DNA from: Verrucomicrobiales bacterium
GTDB taxonomy: Bacteria > Verrucomicrobiota > Verrucomicrobiia > Verrucomicrobiales > DEV007
Length of the DNA: 64,000 nucleotides
Direction: 5' to 3'
NCBI GenBank assembly: GCA_029212615.1
Contig: JARGPJ010000003.1
Span: 124,001 to 188,000 of the forward strand
The position numbers were made by a program, and so were the translations under genes. The notes beneath the pieces were generated by a model. It made no database searches and was not told the origin of the DNA. It saw only the letters and a list, made by a program, of their open reading frames with translations. Shown here piece after piece: positions 8,927 to 17,631 of this stretch; within the stretch, counting starts at the first letter, position 1; every line of letters starts with the position of its first letter.

Positions 8927-10258
8927 TTGGAAACGTTCATCATTCTCTCCCTTTCGGGGATTTCAATCTGGCTTGGTTGGCGATTATACAGACTTCGCGA
9001 GGGCATCACCAGCCTGACGGAAGCAATTCAAAGCGATCCGCTGCCCTCCATTCGAAAAATCGATGCCGACATCTATCAACGACGGCTCAAAGCGCTGAGC
9101 GCCGTAGCCCTGAACACGGTTGCGGAAGCCACCCTGACGAGAGACTCCGAACGGCGGAAAAGGGAATTCCTTGAAACCCTCCTCAATGAAATTAAGGACC
9201 CTATATTCATTCTCGACAGCAATCGTGAGATCAGGTTCCTGAATGAATCCGCCCGCCAGCTCTTCCCAAGCGATCAGCCCTACATGGCCCGGGCATTTAT
9301 CGATGTCTGCCGCGACCACCGGGTCTTCGACACCCTCGTCCTCGCCGATGAAGTAGGCGCAAAAGTTTCTGACAACATCGTCCTTCGCAAAGCAGAGCCG
9401 GGAACCGGCCGCATGCAGGAAATAAACTTGCTCGTCGAAGCCGAACCCCTCGTTTTTCACGGATCCAACTCCGACCCGGACCGGGGCAGCTGGGTTCTCC
9501 TCAGAGACGTCACAAACGAACTGGAAACTGAGCAAATCCGTCAGGACTTTGTGGCGAATGCCTCCCACGAACTGCGAACCCCGCTTTCAATTATCAACGG
9601 GTATCTGGAATCAATGGACGATCCTGATACCGACTTAAATCAGGAACTATATCGTCGTGCGGTTCGGACGATGAAGAAACACGGGGAACGTATCGCCCGC
9701 ATTATCGAGGACATGCTGATGATCTCGAAACTGGAAAACGCTGACAACCTTCTCAATCACGAGCCATTCAGCCTCAGAGATTCAGCCGAGGAAATGGTAT
9801 CTCAACTCATGCCGATCATTGATGAAAAGCACGCCAGGGTCAGCATTAAATCCGACCCGGTGAATGGTGATTGGATTCTGGTCGGTGACCGCTTCTACTG
9901 GGACCAGATCTTTTTCAATCTCATCGAGAATGCCCTGAAGCAGAACCCCGAGCCCGGCTTAAACATCAAGATCCGATTCCGGGAGAACAAAGGTCGTTAC
10001 CTCATTTCCATCTGCGACGATGGAATCGGCATCCCTTCAGCTGATGTTCCCCTCGTCTTCAAGCGCTTCTATCGTGTCGAAAAGCATCACGCAACGATCA
10101 AAACGGCAGGCACCGGACTTGGCCTGTCAATCGTGAAACGCGCCATTGAAGCCCATCACGGCACCGTGAACCTCGAAAGCGAACCCGGAGTGAAGACCGA
10201 ATTCGTGATATCAGTGCCTGCGACAAAAGTACCGACAGGGAGCCCGCACCTGGACTAG
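8927..10258 (+). CDS. phoR: PhoR-like membrane sensor histidine kinase (TTG start)
   Basis: 443 residues. One N-terminal membrane helix (FIILSLSGISIWLGWRL, 4-20), a PAS-like domain about 85-195 (DPIFILDSNREIRFLNESARQLF), HisKA with phospho-acceptor H214 in FVANASHELRTPL, and HATPase_c with N-box NLIENALKQN, DDGIGIP and GTGLGLSIVKRAI. The start must be TTG at 8927: an in-frame stop sits at 8903 and no ATG or GTG lies between. AAGGAG occurs 16 bases before it, further than usual. Having a single N-terminal helix and no periplasmic domain matches PhoR rather than most sensor kinases, suggesting that the signal comes from a membrane partner. Partner: the PhoB-like regulator immediately upstream. 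Confidence 0.88.
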   Translation: METFIILSLSGISIWLGWRLYRLREGITSLTEAIQSDPLPSIRKIDADIYQRRLKALSAVALNTVAEATLTRDSERRKREFLETLLNEIKDPIFILDSNREIRFLNESARQLFPSDQPYMARAFIDVCRDHRVFDTLVLADEVGAKVSDNIVLRKAEPGTGRMQEINLLVEAEPLVFHGSNSDPDRGSWVLLRDVTNELETEQIRQDFVANASHELRTPLSIINGYLESMDDPDTDLNQELYRRAVRTMKKHGERIARIIEDMLMISKLENADNLLNHEPFSLRDSAEEMVSQLMPIIDEKHARVSIKSDPVNGDWILVGDRFYWDQIFFNLIENALKQNPEPGLNIKIRFRENKGRYLISICDDGIGIPSADVPLVFKRFYRVEKHHATIKTAGTGLGLSIVKRAIEAHHGTVNLESEPGVKTEFVISVPATKVPTGSPHLD

Positions 10259-10325
10259 AACAGCTGAGCATAGCCCCCCCCGCTTTAATAAAACGCGAGG
10301 GCGGCACCATTCGCACACTCCTCTC

Positions 10326-11021
10326 CTAGCGCCTCGCCGCAAGGAGTCGCATCACGAAGTAGAGCAGTTGCCCGAGAGAGGCGATGGCGGCAACCGTATA
10401 GGTCATCGCGGCCCAGAAGAGCGCATTCTTCGCCTTATCGTGATCAAGATCCCCCATTGCGTGGGAGCCGTCCAGCCATACGAGCGCACGACGGCTGGCA
10501 TCAAACTCAACAGGAAGAGTGATGAACGAAAACAGTGTCGTCGCAGCAAACATAATCACCCCGATGAGGAGGACCGTAGTGTTTCCTGATGCCGCGAGAA
10601 ACATCCCTGCCATCAGCACCCACATCATGAACTTGTTCGACAGGTTAACCACCGGAACAAGCGCCGAGCGCAATTTGAGAGGACCGTAAGCCTTCGCGTG
10701 CTGCACGGCATGACCGCACTCATGAGCAGCCACCGCTGCTGCTGCCACATTTCGCTGACTGTAAACAACCTCACTCAGATTCACCGTCTTCTTCAGAGGG
10801 TTGTAATGGTCGGTCAACTGCCCCGGAGTCGAAATAATCTGGACATCAGTTATCCCCTCGTCCTGCAACATTCTCTGTGCAATCTCGGCGCCGGACATCG
10901 TAATCGGTCTCCCGGAGTATTCGCGGAAACGCTTTTGCAGCATCGAGCCAACCCACCGACTGATGAGCATGGCACCAAAGGTGATGACGTAATAGATGAT
11001 ATCGATACCGCCGAAAGACAT
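10326..11021 (-). CDS. YugP-type membrane zinc metallopeptidase
   Basis: 231 residues from ATG at 11021; the longer open frame upstream is not conserved-looking. The zinc motif H100-E-C-G-H104 sits in AAHECGHAVQHA, preceded by NLSEVVYSQRNVAAAA, and followed by membrane segments (FMMWVLMAGMFLAA, TVLLIGVIMFAATTLFSFITLPVEFDAS, NALFWAAMTYTVAAIASLGQLLYFV). These are hallmarks of the YugP family (putative neutral zinc metallopeptidase, Pfam Zn_peptidase_2). The substrates are unknown. It is convergent with phoR. EFDASRRAL after the last-but-one helix is typical of the family. Confidence 0.88.
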   Translation of the reverse strand: MSFGGIDIIYYVITFGAMLISRWVGSMLQKRFREYSGRPITMSGAEIAQRMLQDEGITDVQIISTPGQLTDHYNPLKKTVNLSEVVYSQRNVAAAAVAAHECGHAVQHAKAYGPLKLRSALVPVVNLSNKFMMWVLMAGMFLAASGNTTVLLIGVIMFAATTLFSFITLPVEFDASRRALVWLDGSHAMGDLDHDKAKNALFWAAMTYTVAAIASLGQLLYFVMRLLAARR

Positions 11022-11114
11022 GATAAAGTGTGGTAAATGTATTCGTAACCAAGTTACGAAGATTGGAGGAAAAAGAAACGATAAATCGCCTTCATCGCAC
11101 AAGTATCCGCCCAT

Positions 11115-11156
11115 AAAAAAGCGACCCCGGCGGACCATAAGTCCACACGGGGTCGC
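11115..11156 (-). terminator. Rho-independent terminator after rlpA
   Basis: On the minus strand GCGACCCCG (complement of 11148-11156) pairs with CGGGGTCGC (complement of 11121-11129); a second internal pairing GGAC/GTCC extends the hairpin. The stem is followed by six T residues (11120-11115). It starts about 30 bases after the rlpA stop. Confidence 0.9.
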
Positions 11157-11187
11157 CCACCTGAGCCTCTGAAACCCAGAAATTCTG

Positions 11188-12195
11188 TCAGCGAATCACT
11201 AGCGGACGTTCGCGCCATCCTCTGCGATTCGCCTCATAGCTGATCCAGCGTTGCGCCTCGTCAGCTGTCGAAAACCCGCCTTGTGTAACAACCAGAAACA
11301 GGGCGTTCGCATTCGAACGGAGCACTGTCGTCGGAACGCCACTTCGAACCAATGATTCGTTCATTTCGTATGCATTTGAGGATTTCCTGAACGCGCCGAA
11401 CTGCGCCCGGTAGACCGATACCTGTGTCGTCGGTTGAGCCGGAGCATTCTGCCGGGCAGGAACCGACTGGATCTGCGAACCTGCATTTAGCGGGATCAAA
11501 TCCGACGGCGCAACCCCGGCCGGGGATCCACCGATTCCAGTCGTCCCTGCTTGAACAGGACTCATCGGATCGTACTGCGCCGCAGGAATACCGTATTGAA
11601 CCGGCTTGGCCTTCCCGAAGAGCCCTCTCTTTACAGGGGCCCCTACAGCGGTTTCCGCCTCGAGCTGCTTGGCCTTGTGAGGATCATTTACCGCTTCCAG
11701 CATCGGATCGCGCTTCAAGCCTTTGAAAGGAGTAAACTTCTTCTTCGCCGGCGCATCGACCACCCCGGGAGCGGGAACAACCGAATGCTGAACCGTTGTC
11801 GGAGCAGTCACCGCGGATCGCGGCTGAAACGCCGGGGCGTTAGACAGTATCATCATCGACCCCTGAGCCAGCCTCCCTTTCTCCAACCCGATGTGATTCG
11901 CTGCCGCCCGTGAAATATTTACCAGTGTCGAGTCCTCTCGTTTCCGATCGTTGATTCGCACATCGACCATTCGACCTGTCTCAAAATTAGCCACTCTGAC
12001 CATGGTCCCCAGAGGAAGCGTCGCGTGAGCGGCCGTGAGCGCCCTGACCTCGTAAAGCTCACCACTGGCAGTTGGCCGCCCCTGATACTGATCCGAATAC
12101 ATGCTGAGATACCCGGTAGCCGAAACCTCAGCCTCGACAGAGAGAGGCCCACAACACAGGAAAACAAAGCAAATAAGAGAGAGTCGTGAGGTCAT
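11188..12195 (-). CDS. rlpA: RlpA-family septal-ring lytic transglycosylase with SPOR domain
   Basis: 335 residues. Signal peptide (MTSRLSLICFVFLCCGPLSVEA), then the double-psi beta-barrel at about 25-110 (YQGRPTASGELYEVRALTAAHATLPLG split across residues 37-63, VRVANFETGRMVDVRINDR), a long Pro/Ala linker, and a C-terminal SPOR domain from about 262 (YRAQFGAFRKSSNAYEMNESL). In RlpA proteins the barrel cleaves or binds peptidoglycan glycan strands denuded of stem peptides, and SPOR targets the septum. CCG lies in the leader, but no lipobox is convincing, so it is probably periplasmic. Monocistronic, with an AT-rich upstream region and its own terminator. Confidence 0.9.
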   Translation of the reverse strand: MTSRLSLICFVFLCCGPLSVEAEVSATGYLSMYSDQYQGRPTASGELYEVRALTAAHATLPLGTMVRVANFETGRMVDVRINDRKREDSTLVNISRAAANHIGLEKGRLAQGSMMILSNAPAFQPRSAVTAPTTVQHSVVPAPGVVDAPAKKKFTPFKGLKRDPMLEAVNDPHKAKQLEAETAVGAPVKRGLFGKAKPVQYGIPAAQYDPMSPVQAGTTGIGGSPAGVAPSDLIPLNAGSQIQSVPARQNAPAQPTTQVSVYRAQFGAFRKSSNAYEMNESLVRSGVPTTVLRSNANALFLVVTQGGFSTADEAQRWISYEANRRGWRERPLVIR

Positions 12196-12199
12196 AACG

Positions 12200-12285
12200 C
12201 GCAGTTATTTCAATTTAGTTAAAATTAGTTAAATATAAAGTTTTTATTTTATTAATTTTTTATAATTTATTGAAGCCTTTCCGAT
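12200..12285 (-). promoter_or_regulatory. AT-rich promoter region of rlpA with a 10-bp direct repeat
   Basis: About 80 bases directly before rlpA are almost entirely A and T, unlike the surrounding DNA. TTAGTTAAA occurs twice at 12215-12223 and 12225-12233, ten bases apart (one helical turn). Minus-strand TATATT and TATAAA-like hexamers are present but none has a good -35 partner, so the exact promoter cannot be named. Confidence 0.4.
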
Positions 12286-12649
12286 ATTCTTTAACAGACT
12301 CCCAGCCTTCGCTGAGCCTTAAGGGATAGCGTTCTATACGCAGTCCCTCCGAATTAAGCTGAATCGCGCCGGGGAAGACGCCTCAGCTCCGCTGACTGCC
12401 CCTGCACTCGAACAAGATGTCATCGAGACAAAGGATTCCGACCTCCTCCCACTTTATGCCGATTACCGCCCCCCCTTTAACGATATGCTCGGACTGCTGC
12501 TCTTACCGAATTCCAAACAGCCGGGCTTTAGTCGAGGCTCGTTCTCCTTTATTCCACCCCGAAAAAAAGACTTCCCGATCACTAAGAACCGGAAAGCCTC
12601 TATTCATCGATTGAGAGAGGATACGAAATCTTCCTCAGATGTCTCCGCC
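12286..12649. other. Intergenic stretch, no convincing gene
   Basis: A plus-strand frame stays open from about 12326 to a TAG at 12739, but its first ATG is at 12485 (84 residues, very basic, no recognisable domain) and its last 90 bases lie antisense to the DUF1501 gene. I do not regard it as a supported gene. No RNA gene or clear terminator was seen here. Confidence 0.5.
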
Positions 12650-13945
12650 TCAAGAGAGCAAATCGAGCACCGGCACCCCTTTATGAGCAACGGTAAACGG
12701 ACGTTTACTGGGGCTGTAAAGGATTTGGTCAAGCGGTAGACCTAAGGCATGAGCGACCGTCGCATTGAAATCCGGGATCTTAACCGCATTCTCGATGACA
12801 TTTTCACCGCCCTCATCAGTTTTCCCGTAAACGGTCCCGCCTTTAACGCCTCCACCTGCCAGCACTGAGCTGAACGCTTTCGGGTAGTGGTCACGTCCGG
12901 CATTCTGATTGATACGCGGGGTGCGGCCGAACTCAGTCGTCAACACCACGACCGTGTCATTCAGCTTTCCACGCGCATCCAGATCTTCGAGAAGCGCCCC
13001 CATGGCCTGGTCCAGGATCGCGCATTTCTCAGGAGCAGCGACAAACACACTGTTGTGCATGTCCCAACCATTGAGCGACACTTCAACCGCCCTCACGTCT
13101 TTCTCAATGAGGCGACGTGCGAGGAGACAGCCCTGGCCAAATGAATTCTCGCCATAGCGAGCACGGGTCACCTCATCTTCTTCCTTCAGGTCAAAAGCAG
13201 CGAGGTCTTCACTTTGCATGAGACGAACCGCGTCATCGTACATCTGAGTGTAGGCGCGAACCTGCTTCACATCATAGCGCTCGTGAAATTCCTCATCAAA
13301 CTGCCTCGACAGGCTGAGGCGCTGGTCAAAAGTTGCCTGTTTTACCCCTCGCAAGCTTGAGTTCTTCAGTCCCCCATTCGGATCGTTGATTGCGAGCGGT
13401 TCGAACTGAGGCTCAAAGAATCCCCCGCCGCCGTTAATGCTGCTGCTGCCTCCGACGTAGACAGAACCGGGAAGGTTGTCATTGAGCTTCCCCTTAAACT
13501 TGAGCGCCCAGGCTCCGATTCCCGGATGTTTGATTGTAGCACGCTCCTCGTAGCTGGTGTGCATCAGATAATTGCCCTGAGCGTGCGCGCCCGCCGTCGA
13601 TGTCAATGAGCGAATGATCGCCAGCTTATCCGCCTGCTTCGCAAGGGAGGGCAGATACTCGGAAAGTTTGATGTCATCCACATTGGTATCAATGGTCTTC
13701 GTTACGCCCTGATTGTCATGCCCGGGCTTTGTATCAAAAGTATCCAGATGAGTCATGCCGCCACTCATATAGAGGTAGATCACATGTTTCGCCGCATTCA
13801 CTCTCGGTTCGAGGCCGAGATTAGGCCCGAGGGCTCCCATGCCCCGGCTGGTCATCCCCAATGCCCCCACACCGAGGAAGGTCTTTGCGGTTCCCTCCAT
13901 AAAGCGGCGACGGCTCCACTCATCTGACTTGAAGACTGTATTCAT
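12650..13945 (-). CDS. DUF1501 secreted protein (Tat-type leader)
   Basis: 431 residues from ATG at 13945. The N-terminus has a twin-arginine-like leader (SRRRFMEGTAKTFLGVGALG). The body is DUF1501, an alkaline-phosphatase/sulfatase-superfamily fold: VIYLYMSGGMTHLDTFDTKPG, LTSTAGAHAQGNYLMHTSY, GWDMHNSV, VVLTTEFGRTPRINQNAGRDHYP and DKTDEGGENV-like segments. These proteins are highly abundant in Planctomycetes and Verrucomicrobia and almost always follow a DUF1549/DUF1553 gene, as here (43 bp gap, same strand). The biochemical activity is unknown; the conserved His/Asp residues suggest metal-dependent hydrolysis. The open frame extends 46 codons upstream of the chosen ATG, overlapping the preceding gene. 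Confidence 0.92.
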   Translation of the reverse strand: MNTVFKSDEWSRRRFMEGTAKTFLGVGALGMTSRGMGALGPNLGLEPRVNAAKHVIYLYMSGGMTHLDTFDTKPGHDNQGVTKTIDTNVDDIKLSEYLPSLAKQADKLAIIRSLTSTAGAHAQGNYLMHTSYEERATIKHPGIGAWALKFKGKLNDNLPGSVYVGGSSSINGGGGFFEPQFEPLAINDPNGGLKNSSLRGVKQATFDQRLSLSRQFDEEFHERYDVKQVRAYTQMYDDAVRLMQSEDLAAFDLKEEDEVTRARYGENSFGQGCLLARRLIEKDVRAVEVSLNGWDMHNSVFVAAPEKCAILDQAMGALLEDLDARGKLNDTVVVLTTEFGRTPRINQNAGRDHYPKAFSSVLAGGGVKGGTVYGKTDEGGENVIENAVKIPDFNATVAHALGLPLDQILYSPSKRPFTVAHKGVPVLDLLS

Positions 13946-13988
13946 ACGGTTGTGATTGGCTGGATTGAACGGATAGGGTTTAACGAAA

Positions 13989-16361
13989 TTACTGCACGAA
14001 CATGAATTGTTGTGTGTTGAGAAGAGCCCACACAAGCCCCTCGTAGGCGGAGTCACCGCGCTCAGCGATCTGGTTGAGCGCAATCTCCATCTCCTGTTCA
14101 GACGGTTCTCGCGTCAACATCGCTTGAAAGATCATCTTCGACTTCTCCTCCGGATCGCCGGCGGCATGAACCCGACTGCCGAAGACGGCAAACTTGTTCG
14201 TGAGTGCCTCGGCGATAGTCCCATTGAGTAGATTCAGAGCCTGCGGCACTGATGCTGAGTAGGCGGCATTTTCAATCACTTCCCGGTCAGACTGTCCAAA
14301 CTCACGCAGAAAATGGCCGCGCCTTGCCGGAGACTCCAACTCGGAAGCTCTTGCCATATTTGAGACGAGGGAAGCATAAAGTCGGTATTCCGTTTTCAGC
14401 TTGCTACGCCATACTTTTTGTTGCTTCCGGTCGAGGTCAGCCGGCGGATCAGGAAACTCAGGCTTGGGCAGAGCGGTCAGGACCGCGCCCTCTTTATCCG
14501 CATCCATCATCGAGCCACCTTCCATCGCCATACTCATTTCACTCATTCCCATCGCTGCAAGAAGATCATCGCCATCGACTTTTTCACCGGTGTGTTTGTA
14601 ACCAATTTCAGCAACCATGTTCCGGCCTTCACGACGAAGCTTACCGAGCTCGGCCTGTAGCTTTTTGATCGTTGCTTCCTCTCCCGCTTCACGGGCAGCA
14701 TACAATTGCTTGCGGACCTTTTCCTCCCGTGGCCCGAGATCGGCGTATCCCGCGGCAACCTCCTGGACCATCTCGATGAACTCTTCAGGGCTTCGTTCTT
14801 CGAGTGCATAGTAAATCCGGCGGACTTTATCCACAGCCTCAAGCTGCCCTTTGAGCCGCGGACGATAACCGTCTGCTTCAGGAAGAGCCAGAGCCACGAT
14901 TGAATCCCAAATTTGTTCTGCGCTCATTCGACGAAGAACCGGGCCCTGAAAGTAGTAAGGCATGCCGAGGACCAGTTCGTCACGGTTAACTTCGCGCTGA
15001 TAGGCATCGGTGAGATAGAGCACCTCCTGGTAGGCGCGCATGTCGTAATCGAGGTCACGCATAAGCTCTTCAAGATAGGAAAGCAGCTTCGGATTCGTCA
15101 CTGCCGTCGTGTCAGTGAGGTCATCGACGGGCTCAAAAATGCCGTGCCCGAAAACCCGCTTCCAAAGCCGATTCGCAATCACCCGGGTGAAGGTTGGATT
15201 CTCAGGAGAGGTCATCCAGTCGGCGTAGACGTCGATCATGCTCCCATCGATGTTCTCAACATCGATATCCTTACCGAACATCGTGAGTGGCTTCACCGGG
15301 TCATTCGGCTCAGCGTCGTCATATTGATAGTCGTGCGGAAGCTTAAGAGTCCGCTCCAGTTCCTGGGCCTGAATGTATTGGAGCGGATTGTAGAGCTCGT
15401 TGATCGCATTCTTCACAAAACGTGAGTCGTGATCATACGCCTGGTATGCATCAATCGAACGCCGGGCAAGCTTGCGAAATTGAGCATCATTGATGCCCAT
15501 TCTATCCAGGCTCCGCTGATAGCGCTTGTTCTTCACATATTTTTCCAGAGAGGCTTCACTGTTGATTTGAGGAAACCGGTCCAGTTTAACCGCTTTTTCG
15601 TGAAGTGTTTTGCGCTCTTCCCGCTGCCACGCATTCAGCGCCTCACGGTTGGGAGAGTTATAGCGACGGGCGTCCATTCCATAAGAGAAGGCCGCCATAT
15701 GAAAATAGTCCATTTGCGTCCAGACATCGAAAGGGTGATCGTGACACTGAGCGCACTCCAGGCGGGTCCCCAGAAACACCCGCACAGTGTTCGACATGTT
15801 GTCCAGAGGCATGCCTCGATCCCGGATGTAGTAACCAACGGCTCCGTTGTCCCAAATCTCGCCCCGGGCAGAAACCAGCTCACGCACGAATTCATCGTAT
15901 GGGAGGTTATCTTCAACCGCCTCTCTTACCCATAGTTGATACGCCGCCTCAGCCTGACGGGCATTATTGCCGAGACCTGCATTGATTCTTAAAACGTCGG
16001 CCCAGAAGTTAAAAGCGTGACTCACGTGTCCATCACTTTCGAGGAGGTCACGGATAAGTTGCCCGCGCTTCCGCTCATAGGTGGAACCATGGAAATTTTC
16101 AGCCTCTTCAATCGTTGGTATCCGCCCGACAATGTCGAGATAGACGCGCCGAACAAATGTCTGGTCATCGATTCCTGGATTGGGCTCCACTCCATTCTCT
16201 TTGAGGACCTCGTTGACGAGTTGATCAATCTCTCTCGCCGCCACCTCAAAGTCGACTCCCTCTTTTCCGACCTCCTGAGATTCCGGCTTTGCCCGGACCG
16301 TAGACACTCCGGAGAGGAGAAAGAGAAAGCAGAAAACTAGTCGGAAAGCACGCATCATCAT
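13989..16361 (-). CDS. DUF1549/DUF1553 (PSCyt2/PSD1) secreted protein
   Basis: 790 residues from the first of three consecutive ATGs at 16361. A signal peptide (MMMRAFRLVFCFLFLLSGVSTVRA) is followed by DUF1549 (about 40-260: DDQTFVRRVYLDIVGRIPT, LLESDGHVSHAFNFWADVLR, LECAQCHDHPFDVW with C203-x2-C206-H207) and DUF1553 in the C-terminal half (WMTSPENPTFTRVIANRLWKR, HGIFEPVDDLTD, LLNGTIAEAL). The CxxCH could hold heme c, but in DUF1549 it is a family motif and heme has not been established. Many relatives carry a separate N-terminal cytochrome domain (PSCyt1); this one lacks it. A coiled segment (about 530-600) splits DUF1553. Forms an operon with DUF1501; function unknown. Confidence 0.92.
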   Translation of the reverse strand: MMMRAFRLVFCFLFLLSGVSTVRAKPESQEVGKEGVDFEVAAREIDQLVNEVLKENGVEPNPGIDDQTFVRRVYLDIVGRIPTIEEAENFHGSTYERKRGQLIRDLLESDGHVSHAFNFWADVLRINAGLGNNARQAEAAYQLWVREAVEDNLPYDEFVRELVSARGEIWDNGAVGYYIRDRGMPLDNMSNTVRVFLGTRLECAQCHDHPFDVWTQMDYFHMAAFSYGMDARRYNSPNREALNAWQREERKTLHEKAVKLDRFPQINSEASLEKYVKNKRYQRSLDRMGINDAQFRKLARRSIDAYQAYDHDSRFVKNAINELYNPLQYIQAQELERTLKLPHDYQYDDAEPNDPVKPLTMFGKDIDVENIDGSMIDVYADWMTSPENPTFTRVIANRLWKRVFGHGIFEPVDDLTDTTAVTNPKLLSYLEELMRDLDYDMRAYQEVLYLTDAYQREVNRDELVLGMPYYFQGPVLRRMSAEQIWDSIVALALPEADGYRPRLKGQLEAVDKVRRIYYALEERSPEEFIEMVQEVAAGYADLGPREEKVRKQLYAAREAGEEATIKKLQAELGKLRREGRNMVAEIGYKHTGEKVDGDDLLAAMGMSEMSMAMEGGSMMDADKEGAVLTALPKPEFPDPPADLDRKQQKVWRSKLKTEYRLYASLVSNMARASELESPARRGHFLREFGQSDREVIENAAYSASVPQALNLLNGTIAEALTNKFAVFGSRVHAAGDPEEKSKMIFQAMLTREPSEQEMEIALNQIAERGDSAYEGLVWALLNTQQFMFVQ

Positions 16362-16572
16362 TTCGGGGTTACGATGAATATACTCTGATACCCCGCGTTT
16401 GTTGCATACCAATCGGAGACACAATAGCGCCAAAGTGATGACCTGAAAGAGCTAGATCGCCACACAGAGCAGCAGCCGTCTCCCTCTCCATTCAACGAAA
16501 ACAGAGCCTTCATCGGCTTGAAGGCGGCTATTTCCCGCTTGCCCGCCACCAAATGCTTTTTACACTCCGGCA

Positions 16573-17520
16573 ATGATCCGAACTGCTTTTCTATTCTCAA
16601 TCCTTTTCCTTCTCATTTCGACAGGACACGCTGAACTGAACTACCGCTTCGTGGAATCATGGTTGAAGCTTCCCGCCGGGCAGGAATACCTTGGGAACTC
16701 TCACGGCGAGATCGACGTCGACTCCAAAGGGAACGTCTATATCAGTGTCGAGGGCGAGTCCGCCGGGCTCCAGGTTTTTAATCCCAATGGTTCCTATTCC
16801 CACGCCGTTCCCAATCTTCCGGGAAGTCTCCACGGCTTTGTCATCAAGGATGATTTCATTTACGCGAGTGTCCTGAGAACAGGCTCTGTGATCAAAGCCA
16901 CGCTTGAGGGCGAGATCGTTCTGGAAATCCCGACCTCATCCTTTCCCGAGGAAAAGGTCGGCCCCAAAGGACTCAAGCTCACCTCAGTCGACGTCGCCCC
17001 TAACGGCGACATCTATGTGGTCGACGGATACGGCATCGACTCCATCTTTGTTTTTAATGCCAAAGGCGAATTCAAAACCGTCTTCGGTGGACAGGAAGCA
17101 CCCTACAATCTCGACAACTGTCACAAGATTTTCATCGATCCCCGCTACGAAGAACCACGTATTCTTTGTTGTGACCGGAAGAATCACCGCCTCCTGCACC
17201 TTTCACTTGAGGGCAAGGTGCTTGGAGTCTTCGCTGAAGACCTGAGGCGTCCTTCCTCAGCATCCTTCCACGGCGACTATGTTTGTATTGCTGAGATCGC
17301 CGGTCGAGTCAGCATTCTCGATAAAGAGGGATCGATCGTCGGCACGCTGGGAACCAATGAAATCGAAGGCGAGATCAACACAAATAGGGTTGCGCCTTCC
17401 CAGTGGCGGACCGGTATCGTGACGGCTCCACACGGCATCGCCTTCGACGCCGAAGGAAACATCCTCATGTCCGAATGGAATGTCAGCGGCCGGGTTCTTC
17501 GCTGGGAAGTTCGCCTCTAA
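16573..17520 (+). CDS. Secreted NHL/six-bladed beta-propeller protein
   Basis: 315 residues with a signal peptide (MIRTAFLFSILFLLISTGHA). Repeated blades with the pattern D-x-x-G-N/D-I/V-Y: EIDVDSKGNVYISVEG, SVDVAPNGDIYVVDGYG, FDAEGNILMSEW, with GIDSIFVFNAKGEFKTVFGG between them, as in NHL-repeat proteins and peptidyl-alpha-hydroxyglycine-lyase-like propellers. Probably exported; partner or substrate unknown. It is divergent from the DUF1549/1553 gene with 211 bp between and ends convergent with a sulfatase across a strong terminator. Related propellers often accompany sulfatases in these phyla, but a functional link here is only positional. Confidence 0.85.
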   Translation: MIRTAFLFSILFLLISTGHAELNYRFVESWLKLPAGQEYLGNSHGEIDVDSKGNVYISVEGESAGLQVFNPNGSYSHAVPNLPGSLHGFVIKDDFIYASVLRTGSVIKATLEGEIVLEIPTSSFPEEKVGPKGLKLTSVDVAPNGDIYVVDGYGIDSIFVFNAKGEFKTVFGGQEAPYNLDNCHKIFIDPRYEEPRILCCDRKNHRLLHLSLEGKVLGVFAEDLRRPSSASFHGDYVCIAEIAGRVSILDKEGSIVGTLGTNEIEGEINTNRVAPSQWRTGIVTAPHGIAFDAEGNILMSEWNVSGRVLRWEVRL

Positions 17521-17593
17521 GTGCCCCCTCCCATCCACGGGAAATGGCAAGGTCCGGCCGGAAGAACAATTCCGGGCCTCACCACGATTAGAC

Positions 17594-17613
17594 GCCCGGC
17601 CACCTGGCCGGGC
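17594..17613. terminator. Strong hairpin between convergent genes
   Basis: GCCCGGCC (17594-17601), a four-base loop, and GGCCGGGC (17606-17613): a perfect 8-bp GC stem between the propeller gene and the sulfatase, serving both directions. No long T-run follows on either strand. Confidence 0.75.
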
Positions 17614-17631
17614 TCTTATGAGCCTCGCCTC

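Noticed and set aside
12485-12739. Plus-strand 84-codon basic open frame
   Set aside because: Its end overlaps the DUF1501 gene antisense for 90 bases and no family or ribosome site supports it.
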